Assembly (NCBI GenBank): GCA_029817715.1
Contig: JARUPY010000089.1
Coordinates: 434,001-498,000 of the forward strand
Length of the DNA: 64,000 nucleotides
DNA from: Melastoma dodecandrum
Lineage: Eukaryota; Streptophyta; Magnoliopsida; Myrtales; Melastomataceae
Direction: 5' to 3'
Part shown: piece after piece, positions 61,383 to 64,000 of the stretch
How positions within the stretch are numbered: position 1 is the stretch's first letter
How the letters are laid out: the number at the start of each line of letters is the position of its first letter
Notes under the pieces: generated by a model
Seen by the model: only the letters and a program-made list of their open reading frames with translations
Databases searched by the model: none
What the model was told of the DNA's origin: nothing
Position numbers and translations under genes: made by a program

Positions 61383-62862
61383 ATGATACAGCTGTTGTAC
61401 ACGGTGATCTTCGCCGAGGCGGCGTTGATCCTAACGCTCCTCTTCAAGACTCCGCTCCGGAAGCTCGTGATCCTCGGCCTCGATCGGGTCAAGCGTGGCA
61501 GGGGTCCCGTCATGGTTAAGACGGTCGCCGCAACCGTCACCGTCGTCCTCTCCTCCAGCCTCTACAGCATCGCTAAGATCCATGCCCGAACGGCGGAGGC
61601 CGGCGCCGTCATCGCCAACCCCACCGATCAGGTCCTCATGTCTAAGCACATCCTCGAGGCCTCCCTCATGGGTTAGTTTTTCCTTTGGCTCTTTTCGTTT
61701 GCCGTCCCGCACTGTTGTTTTATGAGTTGGCCGTAGATTCATCGGAAATGGCGGTGGGTTTGTTTATGATCTGATCTGGAACCTTGGCTTAGCATCGATT
61801 CGAACATCTCTGTGGTCGTATAATCCAGACCCATGTTGGAGAGGCTGTCGGATGCGGCATGTGATTGCAGCGTTGGCATTGTGGTTGTGGAATCAGAATC
61901 ATTTAAGAACATTTTTGGCTTCTCAGTTGTTTAATTGCCATTTTGGTTAGTATTAGTTTGGGGAAGTACTTTAAGCCTCTCATTATTTTGGCTGTTTGCA
62001 GATATTTGATGTACATTACGCCTAACACTTTGAATTGCCAGTGCTCTGCCTCTCCTTATCTGATCATTTTTGGCGAGTGGTCCACCTGCCCGTAATGATC
62101 ATAAGTTTTCCCTCCTCCCCTCTGCCCCGAGATAGCATAAACATGGTTTTGATGCTGTAGCCGGTGGAGTCTCTTCCAATCTGATGTCTGAATCTTAGCA
62201 AAGAAGTTACCTGTTCTGAATATGGACAAGCTCTGTGATATCGTACTTTTTAGATGCTCAAGAAGTTGGTGTTTGTTCAAGTGGAGTGGAGTGGCCTCAG
62301 AGTGTTGGCGTTTGGGTTGGTTGATGATTGTTCTTTGATAGTCGGCAATCGTCTATGTTGTGCTTTCCATGGATAGCATTTGTGATGTTGGGAATTGACT
62401 CGTTCTTCCAACTTCTATTTGGGCCCTCGTTATTTGCATGATCTCGGTTTTACTACTGACATAATTGGGATTTCTGAGTTTGTGCATAAGGTCTCAATAA
62501 CTTCTATTGCAGGTTTTGTACTCTTTCTTGGCCTCATGCTCGACAGGCTCCATCACTACATTAGAGAACTACGGATGCTTAGAAAGGCAATGGAAGTGGC
62601 CAAGAAACAGAGTAGAGGTGCTGAAGATGCGAAAAACAGTGGAGAGGAGCTGAAAGGAGTAAAGGATGAGATCATCTCTTTACAGGCGAAAGTAAAGCAG
62701 CTTGAGTCCGAGTACGCACAAAAATCAAAGGAGGCTAAAGATGCAGAAGCTGAAGCAGAGGCTCTTAAGAAGCAATCCGAAGATTTGCTCTTGGAGTATG
62801 ATCGTCTGCTCGCCGACAATCAAAGCCTCAAAAATCAGTTGGAGTCGGTCGACCATTCCTAG
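61383..62862 (+). CDS. BAP31-like ER membrane protein
   Basis: Two exons (61383-61671 and 62513-62862) join in a Gly codon to give 212 residues. Three hydrophobic segments (LLYTVIFAEAALILTLLF, VKTVAATVTVVLSSSLY and the GFVLFLGLMLDRL region) form the B-cell receptor-associated 31-like N-terminal domain. A long charged coiled coil follows (about residues 120-210, with KAMEVAKKQ, LQAKVKQLESEYAQKSKEA, EALKKQSEDLLLEYDRL). BAP31 relatives sit in the ER membrane and act in membrane protein export and quality control; the plant protein is inferred to do likewise. The 841-base intron is the longest in any intact gene here. The ending QLESVDHS lacks the KKxx ER signal of animal BAP31. Confidence 0.9.
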
Positions 62863-63184
62863 TTTGACTCTGATTAAAGAACATCTTGATGAGACAAAAG
62901 AACTAGTAATCTTACAAATGTACCGTAATGCTTGTTTCCGCTCAGTTATGTCAGTATCTGATTCCCGCAGGTGCTTTCCGTAATATAGAGTGGGTGTGGT
63001 CCTGGAATTCGGCGCGCCTTAATGTGATTGCCAGATATCTGATTTGAGAGTTTGCCACTGCCCATAGGCGATGAAAGGGTGGTCAAGCGCATGCCTAACA
63101 ATAGGGAAAATGATTCGATGGCCACGATCATGCCCTACATAACCAGGCGAAATTCATTTGTTCCTCAGGCAGGCGAATTCAAAG
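62863..63184. other. Spacer between BAP31-like and second dirigent gene
   Basis: Short interval holding the BAP31-like 3' end and dirigent promoter. No clear TATA box or repeat. Confidence 0.35.
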
Positions 63185-63728
63185 ATGGCATGTTATGGGA
63201 TAATCGCGACTGCTATACCGGCTCTTCTCATTCTTTCCCTGGGGATCGAAGCTGAAGCCGCCATTTGCACCGCTCCTCCCCCTCCTCCTACTCCCATGAA
63301 CACGATAGTGGTGTACCTTCAAGACTTCTCTGGCGGCATCAACTCCACAGTGGCTTTTGTCGCGGGAATCGAAGGAAAGCCCTACGACTTCCTCCAGTAT
63401 GGCACGGTTGCCGTCGTGGATGACAACATGACTACGACCATAGATCAGAACTCAACATTTCTTGGCCAAGCTCAAGGGACCCTAGTTACGGCGGCCTTGG
63501 ACGGGTCCAGCTCCCAGGTTACAGTCACATTTGTGTTCACAGGCGGTCCTTACGCCGGCGGCACTTTAGTGGTGCTTGGAATCAGCAAGCAACTAGCGCC
63601 TCTAAGGACGGTCTCCATCATCGGAGGAACCGGTCCTCTCCTGTATGCCACTGGTGTTCGAGACGGTCTTCCTGCAGCCGCCTCGTGACGTAATCAAGGC
63701 CACGCTCTCTTTCAAGTTTGCAAAGTGA
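63185..63728 (+). pseudogene. Second dirigent-domain gene, frameshifted near the C terminus
   Basis: From the ATG of MACYGIIATAIPALL the frame gives a signal peptide ending near IEAEA. A dirigent domain follows: CTAPPPPPTPMNTIVVYLQ, YGTVAVVDDNMTTT, NSTFLGQAQGTL, VTVTFVFTGGPYAGGTLVVLG and VSIIGGTGPLLYATGV. Just after YATG (about 63650-63660) the frame shifts. The expected tail (FETVFLQPPRDVIKATLSF) lies in the next frame and ends at TGA 63726-63728. As read, the protein stops early after GLPAAAS at 63688. The shift equals one added or two lost bases. The last beta strand of the barrel would be lost, so function is doubtful. It may also be an assembly error. The intact relative is at 57485. Confidence 0.85.
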
Positions 63729-64000
63729 TGACAGCACCATTTCTATGCCTTTCAATCGGCATGAGAATGACTCCATGTCCATGAAGAAGAGAATGGTACT
63801 AATGCAGCAATTCTGGGTTTACCAGTATAACACATGAAAGGCCCCCTGTATATGCACCAGTTGAAACGTCAAGTTCCGCGTGCGTGGCGTAAAGGAAACT
63901 GTTAGTCCCGCCGAAGATGGATACTGTCCTGCGTATGAAACCACAAATTTGGATGAACAAAGCTGAAACCTAACGGAATTGGATAGGTTTAACCGAACTA
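63729..64000. other. Right-edge spacer
   Basis: No feature is recognised; this is probably 3' flanking sequence of the dirigent copy. Confidence 0.3.

Overview
This window is nuclear DNA from a flowering plant. The evidence is GT-AG introns of about 70 to 150 bases, plant-only families (formin FH11 type, beta-amylase, PR-10, dirigent, HD-Zip IV, DUF1218, SIP aquaporin, PLS-type PPR, TPS-b terpene synthase) and LTR retroelement pieces in AT-rich spacers. The gene set fits a eudicot, probably a rosid. I considered Myrtales but cannot prove it from sequence alone.

Layout: 1-2004 is the 3' end of a Ty1/copia element (integrase-distal pol with reverse transcriptase and RNase H, then the 3' LTR). 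It abuts and truncates a dead G-type lectin receptor kinase (2005-3480, minus). A small secreted Gnk2-domain protein follows (3912-4316), then a terpene synthase relic (4579-5090) and an intact seven-exon TPS-b terpene synthase (6791-9130). Two tandem DUF1218 genes (10658-11195 and a frameshifted copy at 11896-12444) precede a PPR gene (12795-14473). On the minus strand are an FH11-type class I formin (16156-19640), a beta-amylase (20829-23100) and a DUF604 glycosyltransferase (25797-27864). A head-to-head PR-10 pair (29053-29636 minus, intact; 30069-31102 plus, broken by a likely solo LTR) comes next. It is followed by a decayed HD-Zip IV fragment (31378-32341), a TMEM97-like protein (33125-33826, minus), an HMGB protein (34490-36004, minus), a small MGNC protein (38363-38824) and a 20-exon aconitase (39383-45460, minus). 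From 45.5 to 55 kb there is no convincing gene; this stretch holds AT-rich spacer, a minisatellite, a possible LTR and a block that resembles plant mitochondrial DNA. The right end has a SIP1 aquaporin (55061-55935, minus), a dirigent gene (57485-58036), a foldback-like element (58131-58732), a 27-base minisatellite, a BAP31-like ER protein (61383-62862) and a second, frameshifted dirigent gene (63185-63728).

The genes do not form one pathway. They are a mix of housekeeping genes (aconitase, formin, beta-amylase, HMGB, BAP31, SIP1) and small tandem defence or specialised-metabolism families (TPS, PR-10, dirigent, Gnk2). Each of the TPS, PR-10, DUF1218 and dirigent families has one intact and one broken member here, which is typical birth-and-death evolution. 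I assembled exon structures by hand and checked that reading frames join exactly; the intact models contain no internal stop. I found no convincing new biological system. The most unusual items are the solo LTR in a PR-10 gene, the foldback element and the possible organelle insertion.
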